64,000 nucleotides of DNA. It comes from Sporosarcina gallistercoris. GTDB lineage: Bacteria; Bacillota; Bacilli; Bacillales_A; Planococcaceae. The notes under the pieces were generated by a model. The model had not been told where the DNA came from. It made no database searches and was given only the letters and a program-made list of their open reading frames with translations. Below, one piece after another: positions 53,936 through 63,167 of the stretch (positions are counted from its first letter, which is position 1; each line of letters opens with the position of its first letter). Location: positions 62,001-126,000 of the forward strand of contig NZ_JACSQY010000009.1 of the NCBI RefSeq assembly GCF_014836415.1. The letters run 5' to 3'. Both the position numbers and the translations under genes were made by a program.

Positions 53936-55567
53936 TCACTTTTCGTTGAGCTCCACATAAATCCGGAAAGCAACCACAAAGTCAATCCAATCTTTTTCAT
54001 TAGAAAAGTCGATCTCCAGTAATTCCTCCACCTTTTTCAAACGATAGTAAAGCGTGTTCGGATGGACATGCAGCTCTTTAGCCGTCTGCTTCTGGTTTCT
54101 ATTCGACCAGATGAACTGTTTAAGCGTATGGATCAACGTGGAATCAGCGGATTGCAATCGATGTAACTTATCATTCATAAACCGTTCCAACAGTTCTTGA
54201 TCCAACTCATACAGCAATCGTTCAAGTCCGAGCATTGAATACTCTACAACAGGAATTTGATAGCGTTTCGCGTATCCAACAGATCGTATTGCCTCTTTAT
54301 ACGATACTGACAATTCCTGAACTGACGTTTCCCGACCAATTCCATAAACGATGTCAAGATTTGCGAGTCGCAATTGACGAATGCTGGAAAGCAGCTCTTG
54401 TACTGTTTGTTCCGGACTCGCTGGTAGAATAATAATCAGTTGAAAAGCACGCGTAAAGATCAACGGATCCACTCGTTCCGACCGAAGCATTTGTTCCACA
54501 GACTTTATCAACTTCTCTTTCTCCATCAGTTGTTCCACTTGCCATAATGGCTTCTGATTTCCTTCAATAATCACACACTGTACACGCGTATCGGTTCGCC
54601 AATTCACATAATGTAGTGCCGCCTCCAATTCCCTTCCGGATAACCCCTCTAACAGATGGTTAAATACTTGCTCTCGGAAGTGAATCTCTTTTTCATACAA
54701 GGCATTTTCTTTAATGAGTTCGAGCGCAATCGACAAACTCGCTTGCTCGATTATAATTTTCTCCATTTCACTGAACTGCATAAATGGCTTTGTTAATGAA
54801 AGATAACCTAATGTATCCATACCTCTCCGAATCGGAAAGGTATGCATATTTTCCTCCACATCGAGATAACTGTGATACCGCACTGTGGAGGTAGAACTAA
54901 TCATTCTTTCAAGCAGTGAGATAACAGTTTCAATTCCACGTCCTTCGATAATTAGTTGGTAGAACGTTTTGTGAATGGACATCGATTTTTCCAACAACAC
55001 GTTCTTTTGTTGCAAATGCTCGTACACCTTAGCGTTATCAATTGCAATTGCACTCTGTCCTGCAACGACTTCGATCACATTCATATCTTCCGCAGTGAAA
55101 ATACTGTCCCGATTATAATTATTGACTACGACAACACCCAAACAACGATTTTTATTTAAAATGGGCACACAGAACGTACTTTTCACACGACGCTGTTGAA
55201 CCCCTTCGTAGTAATGCCGAGCATTTTCCTCTGTCATATTTTCCATATGTTCTTCAATTTCCAAACGAGAGGTAAACAACTTCGACTGCTGATGAACAAA
55301 CACTTTCCCTGTGATCGACTCTCCTGGAGCAAATTCAACACGTGCCAATGCCTCTTCATTTACTCCTTGCCCCTTCGCAAATCGAAGCAAATTTGTCTCT
55401 TCATCATACAAATAAATGAGAATTACATCCGCCACTTCCACCAATTCGCAAGCCGCCTGAACAACATTGTGTAAAATTTCGTTCAGTTGTAAAGTCTGTG
55501 TCAGCATCTTATTGATTTCCAACAGCCTATTCGCTTTGTATAAATCCATTTCAATTTCTTTTGACAT
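53936..55567 (-). CDS. GAF domain regulator with PucR/CdaR-type C-terminal helix-turn-helix
   Basis: This is a 543-residue regulator. Residues 1-170 form a GAF domain (LEINKMLTQTLQLNEILHNVVQAACELV, GESITGKVFVHQQSKLF, STFCVPILNKNRCLGVVVVNN). A middle GGDEF-like PucR domain follows, and the C-terminal HTH_30 region reads TLKQFIWSNRNQKQTAKELHVHPNTLYYRLKKVEELLEID, the CdaR/PucR signature. It probably activates the ALDH-DUF3100 operon downstream and maybe the YfcC gene upstream in response to a small carboxylate. The ATG at 55567 has AGAGGTGGG upstream; an in-frame ATG 39 bases earlier lies in a putative operator. Confidence 0.9.
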   Translation of the reverse strand: MSKEIEMDLYKANRLLEINKMLTQTLQLNEILHNVVQAACELVEVADVILIYLYDEETNLLRFAKGQGVNEEALARVEFAPGESITGKVFVHQQSKLFTSRLEIEEHMENMTEENARHYYEGVQQRRVKSTFCVPILNKNRCLGVVVVNNYNRDSIFTAEDMNVIEVVAGQSAIAIDNAKVYEHLQQKNVLLEKSMSIHKTFYQLIIEGRGIETVISLLERMISSTSTVRYHSYLDVEENMHTFPIRRGMDTLGYLSLTKPFMQFSEMEKIIIEQASLSIALELIKENALYEKEIHFREQVFNHLLEGLSGRELEAALHYVNWRTDTRVQCVIIEGNQKPLWQVEQLMEKEKLIKSVEQMLRSERVDPLIFTRAFQLIIILPASPEQTVQELLSSIRQLRLANLDIVYGIGRETSVQELSVSYKEAIRSVGYAKRYQIPVVEYSMLGLERLLYELDQELLERFMNDKLHRLQSADSTLIHTLKQFIWSNRNQKQTAKELHVHPNTLYYRLKKVEELLEIDFSNEKDWIDFVVAFRIYVELNEK

Positions 55568-55583
55568 TGTCCCACCTCTTTGT

Positions 55584-55616
55584 AAAATGTCCGTTACCAT
55601 AATCATCGGTCATTTT
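55584..55616. promoter_or_regulatory. Inverted repeat upstream of the GAF/PucR-type regulator gene
   Basis: AAAATGTCCG and CGGTCATTTT are inverted with nine of ten positions paired around a 13-base spacer, just before the regulator start. It could be an autoregulatory operator. Confidence 0.4.
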
Positions 55617-55638
55617 AATAGTTATCGCAAAAGTCTAA

Positions 55639-55659
55639 GCTCTTTTTATAGTAAAGAGC
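55639..55659 (-). terminator. Possible terminator of the YfcC gene
   Basis: GCTCTTT and AAAGAGC form a 7-bp stem, followed in the minus direction by a poor T-tract (TTAGACTTTT). Confidence 0.45.
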
Positions 55660-55715
55660 CTCCCAACCGATTACTCAGTTAGAAGACCCTTTCACTTCGA
55701 ATCTATTACCTTTTA

Positions 55716-57113
55716 TCAGCTGACACCAATTGCCACAGCTACAACAAGTCCGATTGCTGCAATCCCGATCCATATCAACACAAGTTTCCATATGAATTTC
55801 AGCCACCGATCATAGGGAATGCCTGCAACTGCCAAGTATCCCATAAGCGCCGCCGAAGTTGGAATTGCAGAGTTACTGATGGCATCCCCATATTGGAATG
55901 CAAGAACAGCGATTTGGCGCTCCATACCAAGCAAGTCTGCAAGAGGTACCATCAAAGGCATTGTAGTTGCTGCTTGCCCACTCCCTGAAGGAATGAAAAA
56001 ATTCAGAACCACTTGGAATAGAAACATTCCCAAAACAGTCAATGTCGCTGGCAATTCAGAGATAACACCTACCAGAGAGTGGATGACCGTGTCGATGATC
56101 ACTCCGTTTTCCATCACGACTAGGATCGTCCGTGCAAAACCAACAATTAAAGCACCGAATGCAACCAACTTCATACCGTCGACATAAGAAGCAAACGTCT
56201 TATTAATGCCAAGACCACCAATAATTCCGCTGATCAAACCAATCATTATGAACGAGGCAGCCAATTCATTCAAGAACCAACCCCAATTCAATACGCCATA
56301 CATATTGATGGCAATTCCAGACCCTAATGTAAGTAGGACTAAAATATGTCGTTTAGTGAACGGACCGCTATCTTTGATTGAATCCGGATCCTCAGCAGGC
56401 AATTCCAGCTCCAAATCATACATGACTGAATTTGCTCGATCTTGCTTCACTTTACTCGCATAACGCATCACGTAAAACATTGCTGCAGTCAGAATGAATA
56501 CATAAACGACGGAGCGGAATAAGAATCCAGAGAAAATCGGAATTTCCGCGATACCTTGTGCAACTCCTACTGTGAAAGGGTTCATCATCCCGCCGATGAA
56601 TCCACTCGCAGCTCCAAGTGAAATCATCGCTGTACCAACGATAGCGTCGTATCCGAGCGCCCGCGCAATCGCAATCCCGATCGGCACAAAGATAATCGAT
56701 TCTTCTGCCATTCCGGTTGTAAACCCTAGAATGGAGAATACAAACATCACAACGGGAATCAGTAGCTTCTCATTGTTCCCTAACTTCCGGACTAACTTAT
56801 TAATACCTGCGTCAATCGCACCCGTAGCTTGAATCGCACCGAATGCACCACCCACCAGGAAAATATAAAAGATAATGGTTGCGCCTTTTTCCATCCCCAG
56901 TGGAATTGACTTAAAGATTTCAAAAATCGAGACTGGGTCTTGTTCGACAGAGTGATAACTCCCATCGACTACCACTTCTCGGCCGTTCACTTCCTCCCGC
57001 TCATATTCACCTGCCGGGATTAAATATGTTGCGGCTGCCATTAAGAGAATAATGGAAAAAATGATGGCATACGTATGCGGAATAACAAACTTTCGCTTCT
57101 TGCTTTCTGGCAT
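55716..57113 (-). CDS. YfcC family transporter (C4-dicarboxylate / arginine-ornithine antiporter-like)
   Basis: This is a 465-residue membrane protein with about 11-12 helices. It starts with the family signature FVIPHTYAIIFSIILLMAAATYLIPAGEY. It has FTTGMAEESIIFVPIGIAIARALGYD near residue 130-155, SLGAASGFIGGMMNPFTVGVAQ near 165, and FIPSGSGQAATTMPLMVPLADLLG near 375. Relatives carry basic amino acids, peptides or dicarboxylates. It precedes the GAF/PucR-type regulator, so it probably supplies the substrate for the aldehyde/hydroxyacid dehydrogenase cluster. Confidence 0.9.
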   Translation of the reverse strand: MPESKKRKFVIPHTYAIIFSIILLMAAATYLIPAGEYEREEVNGREVVVDGSYHSVEQDPVSIFEIFKSIPLGMEKGATIIFYIFLVGGAFGAIQATGAIDAGINKLVRKLGNNEKLLIPVVMFVFSILGFTTGMAEESIIFVPIGIAIARALGYDAIVGTAMISLGAASGFIGGMMNPFTVGVAQGIAEIPIFSGFLFRSVVYVFILTAAMFYVMRYASKVKQDRANSVMYDLELELPAEDPDSIKDSGPFTKRHILVLLTLGSGIAINMYGVLNWGWFLNELAASFIMIGLISGIIGGLGINKTFASYVDGMKLVAFGALIVGFARTILVVMENGVIIDTVIHSLVGVISELPATLTVLGMFLFQVVLNFFIPSGSGQAATTMPLMVPLADLLGMERQIAVLAFQYGDAISNSAIPTSAALMGYLAVAGIPYDRWLKFIWKLVLIWIGIAAIGLVVAVAIGVS

Positions 57114-57675
57114 CTCACGTTCCCCTTTAACTATGTATTCATTATTCGTCCAGTTGTCGCTTAATGGACGCTAATAGTCTAAAAATACAGGAGATGCATT
57201 ATCGAGTCAATGTGATAAATCAAAAATAATGAATCATATTAAATTTCTAACAATATTTTGCAAACCGATAGCTTTTAAATTCCGTTTTTATCCTTTGACC
57301 TTTTAGTCATTAGCTCCTATGAGTTATAGTGAGATGATTGTCGAGCACGATTCGATGTGGATGTAGAAAATTTTACTTCTTAAATAAACTGCCTAAATAA
57401 AATCTACCTGGTCTAACAACAGCTCGCTGAACTTATACGAGTTAATTGGCGGGCATACTTGGCTTTAACTGTGGAAAGCTGCTATGATTCGCTTATTATC
57501 TGCCTTCATGTGATCTACTACATTTCAATCACAATCCATTGAAAAATCACGATTAACGCAAGTAAAAAAGCCCTCCAGCTTTTTAATCGGCTAGAAGGCT
57601 CCCATATATTACAGCCATAACGTTGTATCTATGGGACGATGCAATAAGTCCACACCATCAAACTCTCAAGAATTC
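57114..57675. other. 562-base gene-poor region
   Basis: No intact gene is visible. Near the YfcC start there is a small dyad (CGTCCA...TGGACG at about 57143-57168). At about 57440-57510 on the minus strand a short open stretch reads MKADNKRIIAAFHS before a stop; I cannot assign it. A terminator for the 102-residue protein gene lies at 57563-57602. Confidence 0.45.
57563..57602 (-). terminator. Terminator of the 102-residue protein gene
   Basis: In the minus direction AGCCTTCTAGC pairs with GCTGGAGGGCT (with G-U pairs) and is followed by six Ts. The sequence resembles the terminator at 58983-59020. Confidence 0.75.
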
Positions 57676-57984
57676 TTACACTTGCACCAATGTATTCTCA
57701 ACTTCAGAGGATACCTCTTCTGCTGACACTTCAGCAGTTTGGTCCATATAATCCAAGTATTCCAGATAATAGCGCAAAGGAATGGGATAATGCTGCAGCC
57801 CATTTTTATATTGTTGTTCAATTTGCTGTAAAATTTCATCCGTGACTTCACGCTCATCTGTATAAATGCCTCGGCGTTGAAGATTGTGGAACCGATTCAC
57901 ATACTGTTCAATTGTCACTTCGGAAAGCTTCTTGGAGTTCTCGACCAGCTCATGCCGGGCGGATAAGTATTCTTCAAAATTCAT
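57676..57984 (-). CDS. Hypothetical protein, 102 residues
   Basis: This is a small acidic soluble protein with a helical N-terminal part (FEEYLSARHELVENSKKL, TIEQYVNRFHNLQRRGIY). That part vaguely resembles the SAM-like N-terminal domain of tyrosine recombinases, but no catalytic domain is present. The tail is glutamate-rich (EVSAEEVSSEVENTLVQV). A strong AAGGAGGAG seven bases before the ATG and a terminator downstream support a real, separately transcribed gene. Function unknown. Confidence 0.65.
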   Translation of the reverse strand: MNFEEYLSARHELVENSKKLSEVTIEQYVNRFHNLQRRGIYTDEREVTDEILQQIEQQYKNGLQHYPIPLRYYLEYLDYMDQTAEVSAEEVSSEVENTLVQV

Positions 57985-58450
57985 AACTGTCTCCTCCTTC
58001 CATTTTCAGTTATTCAAGTATAAATACCCCTATGTGAGTCATATCGGCTACAAAGCGAAATTATAAAGTTCTTAAAATAATATATTTTATGCAAATATTA
58101 TTTTATGTATGAAGACTCCCCAAAACTCTTCTATTTCGGACAGGCAATGGGTCCTATATGAACTGGGAGTGAAAGACTTCCTGAACGCTGACTTTTCCTC
58201 GATGTACCGCACAATTCCTTGCACCACAACTAACTATCCTTTTCATAAATATAGATGGCATGCTCTTAAAACTAACGATAGATTGCTTCGTAGTCCTTCC
58301 ATCGTTGAATAATCGTTACCTGATAATCGACCTAATACTTCACTTTCTTCTGCTATGTGACAATATCATTCGCATTCACTTTAGAAATGGGATCGGTAGA
58401 GTCTGCTTATATTTCTTCCACCACGGTGCTTTCCCTAACCACGAACTCAA

Positions 58451-58694
58451 CTAAGGGCTCAAATATATGAAATCGAGCTCAGGTTTAACTTGATAGTGGT
58501 AAATAAAATCATTTGAATTCTTCTCTAGTCGAAAAATCCTCTCTTTTATTGCGTTCTCAATGTGTTCATTGGATGATTTTCTACCTTGCCCCTTCAACAT
58601 TTGAGTTTAACTCATCCAAGATGGCGATCATTGAAAACATGATATCTTGTTGCAACACCTCATTGGATATTTCTGTTTTTAGATTTTCAAAATC
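58451..58694 (-). pseudogene. Frameshifted remnant of a small helical protein gene
   Basis: Two adjacent minus-strand frames read like one protein. The first covers 58694 to about 58584 (FENLKTEISNEVLQQDIM, then MFSMIAILDELNSNVEG) and ends in a TAG at 58583-58581. The second continues one base out of phase from about 58580 to the stop at 58451 (SSNEHIENAIKERIFRLEK, then FIYHYQVKPELDFIY). Both are rich in charged helical sequence, unlike chance frames. No ATG is found at the start, and a stop precedes it. I do not recognise the family. Confidence 0.4.
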
Positions 58695-58722
58695 TTATTG
58701 TTAAACCATTTTCATACTTTGT

Positions 58723-58751
58723 ATAATATACCATTCGGTGATAGCAATCAA
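58723..58751 (-). promoter_or_regulatory. Sigma-A promoter-like sequence before the remnant
   Basis: TTGATT, a 17-base spacer and TATTAT on the minus strand stand 29 bases before the remnant's first codon. Confidence 0.4.
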
Positions 58752-58982
58752 TAGTTGATTTAGTTATTTATATTCAAAAACAATGAAATAATATCCTTTT
58801 AAGAGTTCTATTTACCTATTTCCTATCCACTATTACTCTACGAAAGTGAGATTCAGAAGAAAATCCGAAACTAGAAATACAGTATATACAAAGAATCCAG
58901 TTACCCGTTTTCGTTAGTGCAAACATCTCTATAGAAACTAACCCGAAATTGGTTGACCTCTTATGCATTACCCAAAATATAC

Positions 58983-59020
58983 AAAAAAAACCTCCAGCCA
59001 ATCGCTTGGCTAGAAGGCTA
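58983..59020 (-). terminator. Terminator of the SLH/beta-propeller gene
   Basis: In the minus direction CCTTCTAGCC, an eight-base loop and GGCTGGAGG are followed by eight Ts, about 55 bases past the stop codon. Confidence 0.75.
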
Positions 59021-59075
59021 TCCTTCACTTACTTCTTAAATTGTCATTTAAATAGTCTATTTTTGTATAGTATTG

Positions 59076-60659
59076 TTATTTCCTAAGTTGAAAGCGTTCC
59101 AGCAGTAAAGTTTCCTCTTTGGCTCCTTCGTATTTAAATTTGGTGAATGCGTAAAGTTCACCCAATTCCTTTACGTAGACAAGTCGATCGACTCTGCCGT
59201 ATGCATTCAATGTTGCATATGGATCCAGCGTATCATTGTCATAGACCGAAATGGATTCAGTACGATCCGCGAGATAAAATTTCTTTGCTGCTTCGTTGAA
59301 CGTCATCGTTCTAAAAGGTGTAGCCAGTTTACCGAGAGGAGCTAAATCCTCTGAAGGCACTGTGCTTAATGCATAAGCTGTCCCATCACCGTTGTACATC
59401 ACCTTGCCTCCAGGCGTCATTTGAGTGTAACCTCTCAGTTTCATTGTATCAAAATAACGTGGATCCGTCGGTGCGCTCTCGAGTTTCCCACCCGCTAAGC
59501 TGAATGTTACAATTCTGCCTGTGTAATGGGAAGTTTCTATGGAATACAATCTATTTTGTGCTGGTGATAGTTCAATGAGTTGCTGTGTAGGTACATTTAC
59601 GAAAGACAGCTTTTCGGATGTCCTCCAGTTGTACGTTTGAATTTCAGCCTGATAGCCTTGGTCCGAGCCCGATGAAATAAGGAGCGTTTCTGTATCGTCG
59701 ACTGCGATATCATAAGGATCGATGTTAACGTCCACTTCTTTGATCAACGCAAGGTCATCTGAATCGTATACATTGATAATCCCTTTTTGCGTTTTCATGG
59801 AGTTAAATGGGCTTCTACTCTGAATCAGCTGAGTTACAAAAAGTTTACCATTCTTCTCTACAAGCTTTTCCGCTGGATGTCTTAACCCAATCACTTTTTT
59901 GTCTCTTGTAGCCAAGTCCAGACGAACAAGTGATTTGGATTTACTATCCAAATAATAGACAACTGGTTTATGAGGGTCTTTCTCCAAGTCAATGATTGAC
60001 GACTCTACTGGTATGTCCAAGACAGTATGAGCTGGTGAACCAGTGGATGGACGGAAAATCGGCTTCATAATCCGCGCAAGGAATGCAGAAAACTGCGCAC
60101 GATCGATCGGCTGCTTCGGCTGGAATGTACCATCACTATAGCCCACCGTGATATTGTTTGCTGCTAACGAAGATATGAAAGAAGATGCCCAGTAACCTGT
60201 CGAGACGTCTGTGAAACCTGACACATAGACCCCTTTCAATTTAAATGCTTTACTAATGACCTTCGCCATTTCAGCGCGTGTAATATTTCCGTTCGGGTCG
60301 AACTGCGTGCTGCTCTTACCGCTGATGATCATCGCAGATGTAGCAACCGCGATTTCGCGATACCCGAATTTGGATGGTCCGACATCATCGAACCCTGGAT
60401 CTTTAATGAAGCTATTCGACTCTGGCATGCCAATTGCACGCATGATCATGACAACGGCTTGTGCACGTGTAAGTTTTACAGATGGCCGGAAAGTTCCATC
60501 ATTATATCCATTGATAACCCCTAATTGAGTCAAATAGTCGATCTCTTTCTTGAAACTGGAGACATCCGAAAAACCAGTAGCTTTTGCAGAACCAGTTGGA
60601 CTTGCAAAAATAACGAGACACAATACTAGAATCATTAAGACATGTAACCTTTTTTTCAA
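59076..60659 (-). CDS. S-layer homology protein with C-terminal beta-propeller-like region
   Basis: This is a 527-residue exported protein. A signal peptide covers about 1-28 (LMILVLCLVIFASPTGSAKA). Three SLH domains follow at about 30-75, 92-137 and 155-198 (each ends like GYNDGTFRPSVKLTRAQAV, FDPNGNITRAEMAKVI, GYSDGTFQPKQPIDRAQF). Beyond residue 215 repeated blades appear: VVYYLDSKSKSLVRLDLATRDKKVIG, GIINVYDSDDLALIKEVDVNIDPYDIAVDD, ESISVYDNDTLDPYATLNAYG. They suggest a YVTN/WD-like propeller. It is likely wall-bound and may bind a ligand or partner; no enzyme motif is seen. I choose TTG at 60659 (GAGGAAGAG upstream) because the longer in-frame form puts 18 charged residues before the signal peptide. 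Confidence 0.85.
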   Translation of the reverse strand: MKKRLHVLMILVLCLVIFASPTGSAKATGFSDVSSFKKEIDYLTQLGVINGYNDGTFRPSVKLTRAQAVVMIMRAIGMPESNSFIKDPGFDDVGPSKFGYREIAVATSAMIISGKSSTQFDPNGNITRAEMAKVISKAFKLKGVYVSGFTDVSTGYWASSFISSLAANNITVGYSDGTFQPKQPIDRAQFSAFLARIMKPIFRPSTGSPAHTVLDIPVESSIIDLEKDPHKPVVYYLDSKSKSLVRLDLATRDKKVIGLRHPAEKLVEKNGKLFVTQLIQSRSPFNSMKTQKGIINVYDSDDLALIKEVDVNIDPYDIAVDDTETLLISSGSDQGYQAEIQTYNWRTSEKLSFVNVPTQQLIELSPAQNRLYSIETSHYTGRIVTFSLAGGKLESAPTDPRYFDTMKLRGYTQMTPGGKVMYNGDGTAYALSTVPSEDLAPLGKLATPFRTMTFNEAAKKFYLADRTESISVYDNDTLDPYATLNAYGRVDRLVYVKELGELYAFTKFKYEGAKEETLLLERFQLRK

Positions 60660-60878
60660 TCCGCTCTTCCTCTCTCTTAAACTCAATTCATTATAAAGGC
60701 GTAGCTCTTCCAATGCTTGTATCCATTAGCCTATTTTTACACTTTAGACCTGCCTCACTCCATCATTTAGGAAAGAGCGAACATTGTAATTCGAATCCAG
60801 TTCCATTTAGTGCGATTCTTGTTGGAACATGATCACTCTCCTGTTTGAGAGACGCACACTTACTAAACTGAAAAACAC

Positions 60879-60919
60879 AAAAAGAAGAGCCTCCATAAAA
60901 TCGCTAGAGACTCCTCTTT
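60879..60919 (-). terminator. Terminator of the M28 aminopeptidase gene
   Basis: In the minus direction AAGAG and CTC pair with GAG and CTCTT in an interrupted stem, ending in CTTTTTG. It starts just after the stop codon. Confidence 0.7.
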
Positions 60920-60921
60920 CA

Positions 60922-63084
60922 TCATTTTAACTCAGCTAAAAATTCACCTAGTTTTTTCACACTAGCTGTTTCATCTGTTACGGTTTCATCTAACAGCTTT
61001 TTTTGTCGATCAAGAGCACTTGTCAATGTTGTGATTTCGACTGAAACGTCCGCATTGGCTTGCTCTTTTTTCACCTTCAATGAATGGATGGTGTCGAACA
61101 GGTCTTCATGACCAACGATTCTACCAGCGCCCCACATAAGTTTTTCTTTTGGAGCTTCCATGACATAGTCTGTGAAGTAATCATATACTTCCTTATCGAA
61201 GTCATACGCGTACCAGTTGTTATCGATTTCGTATAAATACTCGTCCAAAGGAGCAGCGATATCGCCTTTCTCCAATGCAGCAATAGATGCTGCTAAGTTC
61301 GTGACGTTATTTTGTGCGTGTTCATGAGGAAAAATTGGTTCGTCCTCCCACGTTAACCGGACAAATTGGTCTTCAGCATATTTAAAGGCAGCCAGTAAAC
61401 CACTGTTCAATTCACGGCTTTCCTCATAGAGTTTCTTTGCTGTATCCGTATCACCTTTTTTGAGTGCAGCTGCGTATTCTTCATTCACTTCAGCTACCTT
61501 CGTATTCACCTCTTCTGCAAGTATTGCGACACGATCGATTTCTTCAATCAAACCATCTGAATCGACCGATGCTTGTTTGAATACTGCTGTGTCGACCTTT
61601 TCTTTCATCGCGTTCAGACGAGTGGTGAAGTCCAGTGGCACAATTGCCGTCTGGTCGTAATGCATGGTAAGTAATCCATAGAGATTCAAGTGGAATTTCA
61701 GCGCCTCTGCATTGAATGCATCTTCACTATCGAATTGGGAGTGATAATGGGAGTGCATGAATTCGCTATCTTGAAAATCATTACGAAGTGCAGGGACACC
61801 TGCAATACCGAATGAGAAGTCATCCGACCACGTACGTAATGGAGAGACGACCGAAATTCCATCTTTATACACATCGGAAAGCTTTGGAACTTCCTTTGCA
61901 AACTCAGTCAGGTAGTTATTCAGCTCATAGACGGAGCGTATTTCATCTTGAGTCGTATGTTCAAATGCTGGGAGTTCAAAGTTCATATTGGCAAATGTTT
62001 TTCCAACCCATTCAGGGTGGATGTTGAAGATTTGGTTGTAAGCTCCTGTGGACCAATCGTATCGGGAGTTCGAAACGCCCCATTCTTCGGCCGCAAGCGC
62101 GTTGAAGATGATCGTCTTTTCGGGTTGATAGCCGCTGTCGATCATCCCTTTTGCGATTCCCATCAACAGACCGATTGCCGCGTTGTCATCCTGGAATCCT
62201 GCAAAATAAGAATCGTAATGCCCGGATAGGAGGATATAGGAATCGGGATCTTTACCAATGATTTTCCCGTAGTAATTGTACGATTCCCCATCCATTTTCA
62301 CAGTGGATTTTGCATCGAACTTGACGGTAAGGTTCCCTGTATCACTTGCTTCCAAGGCCTTCTTTAGATTCCCTGCATCTGTTTGGGACATGGAAAACGC
62401 AGGCGCATCATCTGGTCCGCAAATATCCTGTGCATTCAACGCATCGGGATCCACTTCGCCATACCCGGCTTCTTGCACTGCAATCACCGCGGCCGCTCCT
62501 TTTAGATGAGCTTGGTACGTCGGATAGTTAATCCACCATTCTTCCCGTTGATTGATATCGATCAAAACGAGTTTCCCTTGGATATCGAGCCCTTCCAAAT
62601 CGGCAGCAGTCCCTTTACCCGCATAGACTACCTCAAGTTCCTTCACACCTTTTGTGTCGAAGTTGACTTGATACCCACCTAGCACAGCAAGATGTTCTTG
62701 TCCATCCACGTCTGTAAAGGTCAAATCCGCTTTCTCGAATTCCCAGCTATCGACCTTGAACTTATCTTTTGTCACTTCAACAAGACCGATTTTCTTCATT
62801 TCTTCCCCGATTTTTTCACCTATCTTCCGTTCCGCCTCCGATCCGGCAGTACGATAGCCTAATTTCTCATTGGTTTTATATTCTTCCAATCCCTTAGTGA
62901 AGTCAAAAGCATACTCTACATCCACTGATGATAAGTACTGTTCCTTTCCATCGGTAACGGGAACCGTCTTTGCATCCTCAACTGACTCCTCCTTCACTTC
63001 AGGCGTTTCTTCTTGTGGCGTACACGCTGCAAGTGACATTCCGACAAGCATCGACAACGTCAAGCAGCTCACAATCTTTTTCAT
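60922..63084 (-). CDS. M28 family aminopeptidase lipoprotein with PA domain
   Basis: This is a 720-residue lipoprotein (lipobox LAAC near residue 20). The M28 catalytic domain is interrupted by a PA domain (about 150-260, KGTAADLEGLDIQGKLVLIDI, AAAVIAVQEAGYGE). Zinc-ligand motifs are clear: LLSGHYDSYFAGFQDDNAAIGLL near residue 283-305 (His, Asp), LAAEEWGVSN near 332-341 (Glu-Glu), SDDFSF near 420 and HSHYHSQFD near 447-455. It should release N-terminal amino acids from peptides outside the cell. The C-terminal 200 residues form a helical extension of unknown role. It may feed free amino acids to the transporters, though it is not linked to them. It is transcribed alone between terminators. 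Confidence 0.9.
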   Translation of the reverse strand: MKKIVSCLTLSMLVGMSLAACTPQEETPEVKEESVEDAKTVPVTDGKEQYLSSVDVEYAFDFTKGLEEYKTNEKLGYRTAGSEAERKIGEKIGEEMKKIGLVEVTKDKFKVDSWEFEKADLTFTDVDGQEHLAVLGGYQVNFDTKGVKELEVVYAGKGTAADLEGLDIQGKLVLIDINQREEWWINYPTYQAHLKGAAAVIAVQEAGYGEVDPDALNAQDICGPDDAPAFSMSQTDAGNLKKALEASDTGNLTVKFDAKSTVKMDGESYNYYGKIIGKDPDSYILLSGHYDSYFAGFQDDNAAIGLLMGIAKGMIDSGYQPEKTIIFNALAAEEWGVSNSRYDWSTGAYNQIFNIHPEWVGKTFANMNFELPAFEHTTQDEIRSVYELNNYLTEFAKEVPKLSDVYKDGISVVSPLRTWSDDFSFGIAGVPALRNDFQDSEFMHSHYHSQFDSEDAFNAEALKFHLNLYGLLTMHYDQTAIVPLDFTTRLNAMKEKVDTAVFKQASVDSDGLIEEIDRVAILAEEVNTKVAEVNEEYAAALKKGDTDTAKKLYEESRELNSGLLAAFKYAEDQFVRLTWEDEPIFPHEHAQNNVTNLAASIAALEKGDIAAPLDEYLYEIDNNWYAYDFDKEVYDYFTDYVMEAPKEKLMWGAGRIVGHEDLFDTIHSLKVKKEQANADVSVEITTLTSALDRQKKLLDETVTDETASVKKLGEFLAELK

Positions 63085-63167
63085 GTATCACAGTCCTTTT
63101 CGTTTTTTTATGACTAGCTTATTAAACGCTAAGAACAGGTTTTTCGCAAGACTCATTTTTGAAAAAA

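Larger units (their letters stand above)
57985..59075. other. 1.09-kb gene-poor, probably decayed region
   Basis: Apart from a frameshifted remnant (58451-58694), its promoter-like upstream sequence, and the terminator of the SLH gene at 58983-59020, I see no gene. A 67-codon plus-strand open frame at 58109-58312 has no ribosome binding site and no recognisable sequence. Confidence 0.45.

Noticed and set aside
57666..57857. 63-codon minus-strand frame overlapping the 102-residue gene
   Set aside because: The overlapping frame has a strong ribosome binding site and better composition; this one is a shadow.
58109..58312. 67-codon plus-strand open frame in the gene-poor region
   Set aside because: It starts at ATG but lacks a ribosome binding site and recognisable sequence, and the surrounding region looks decayed.
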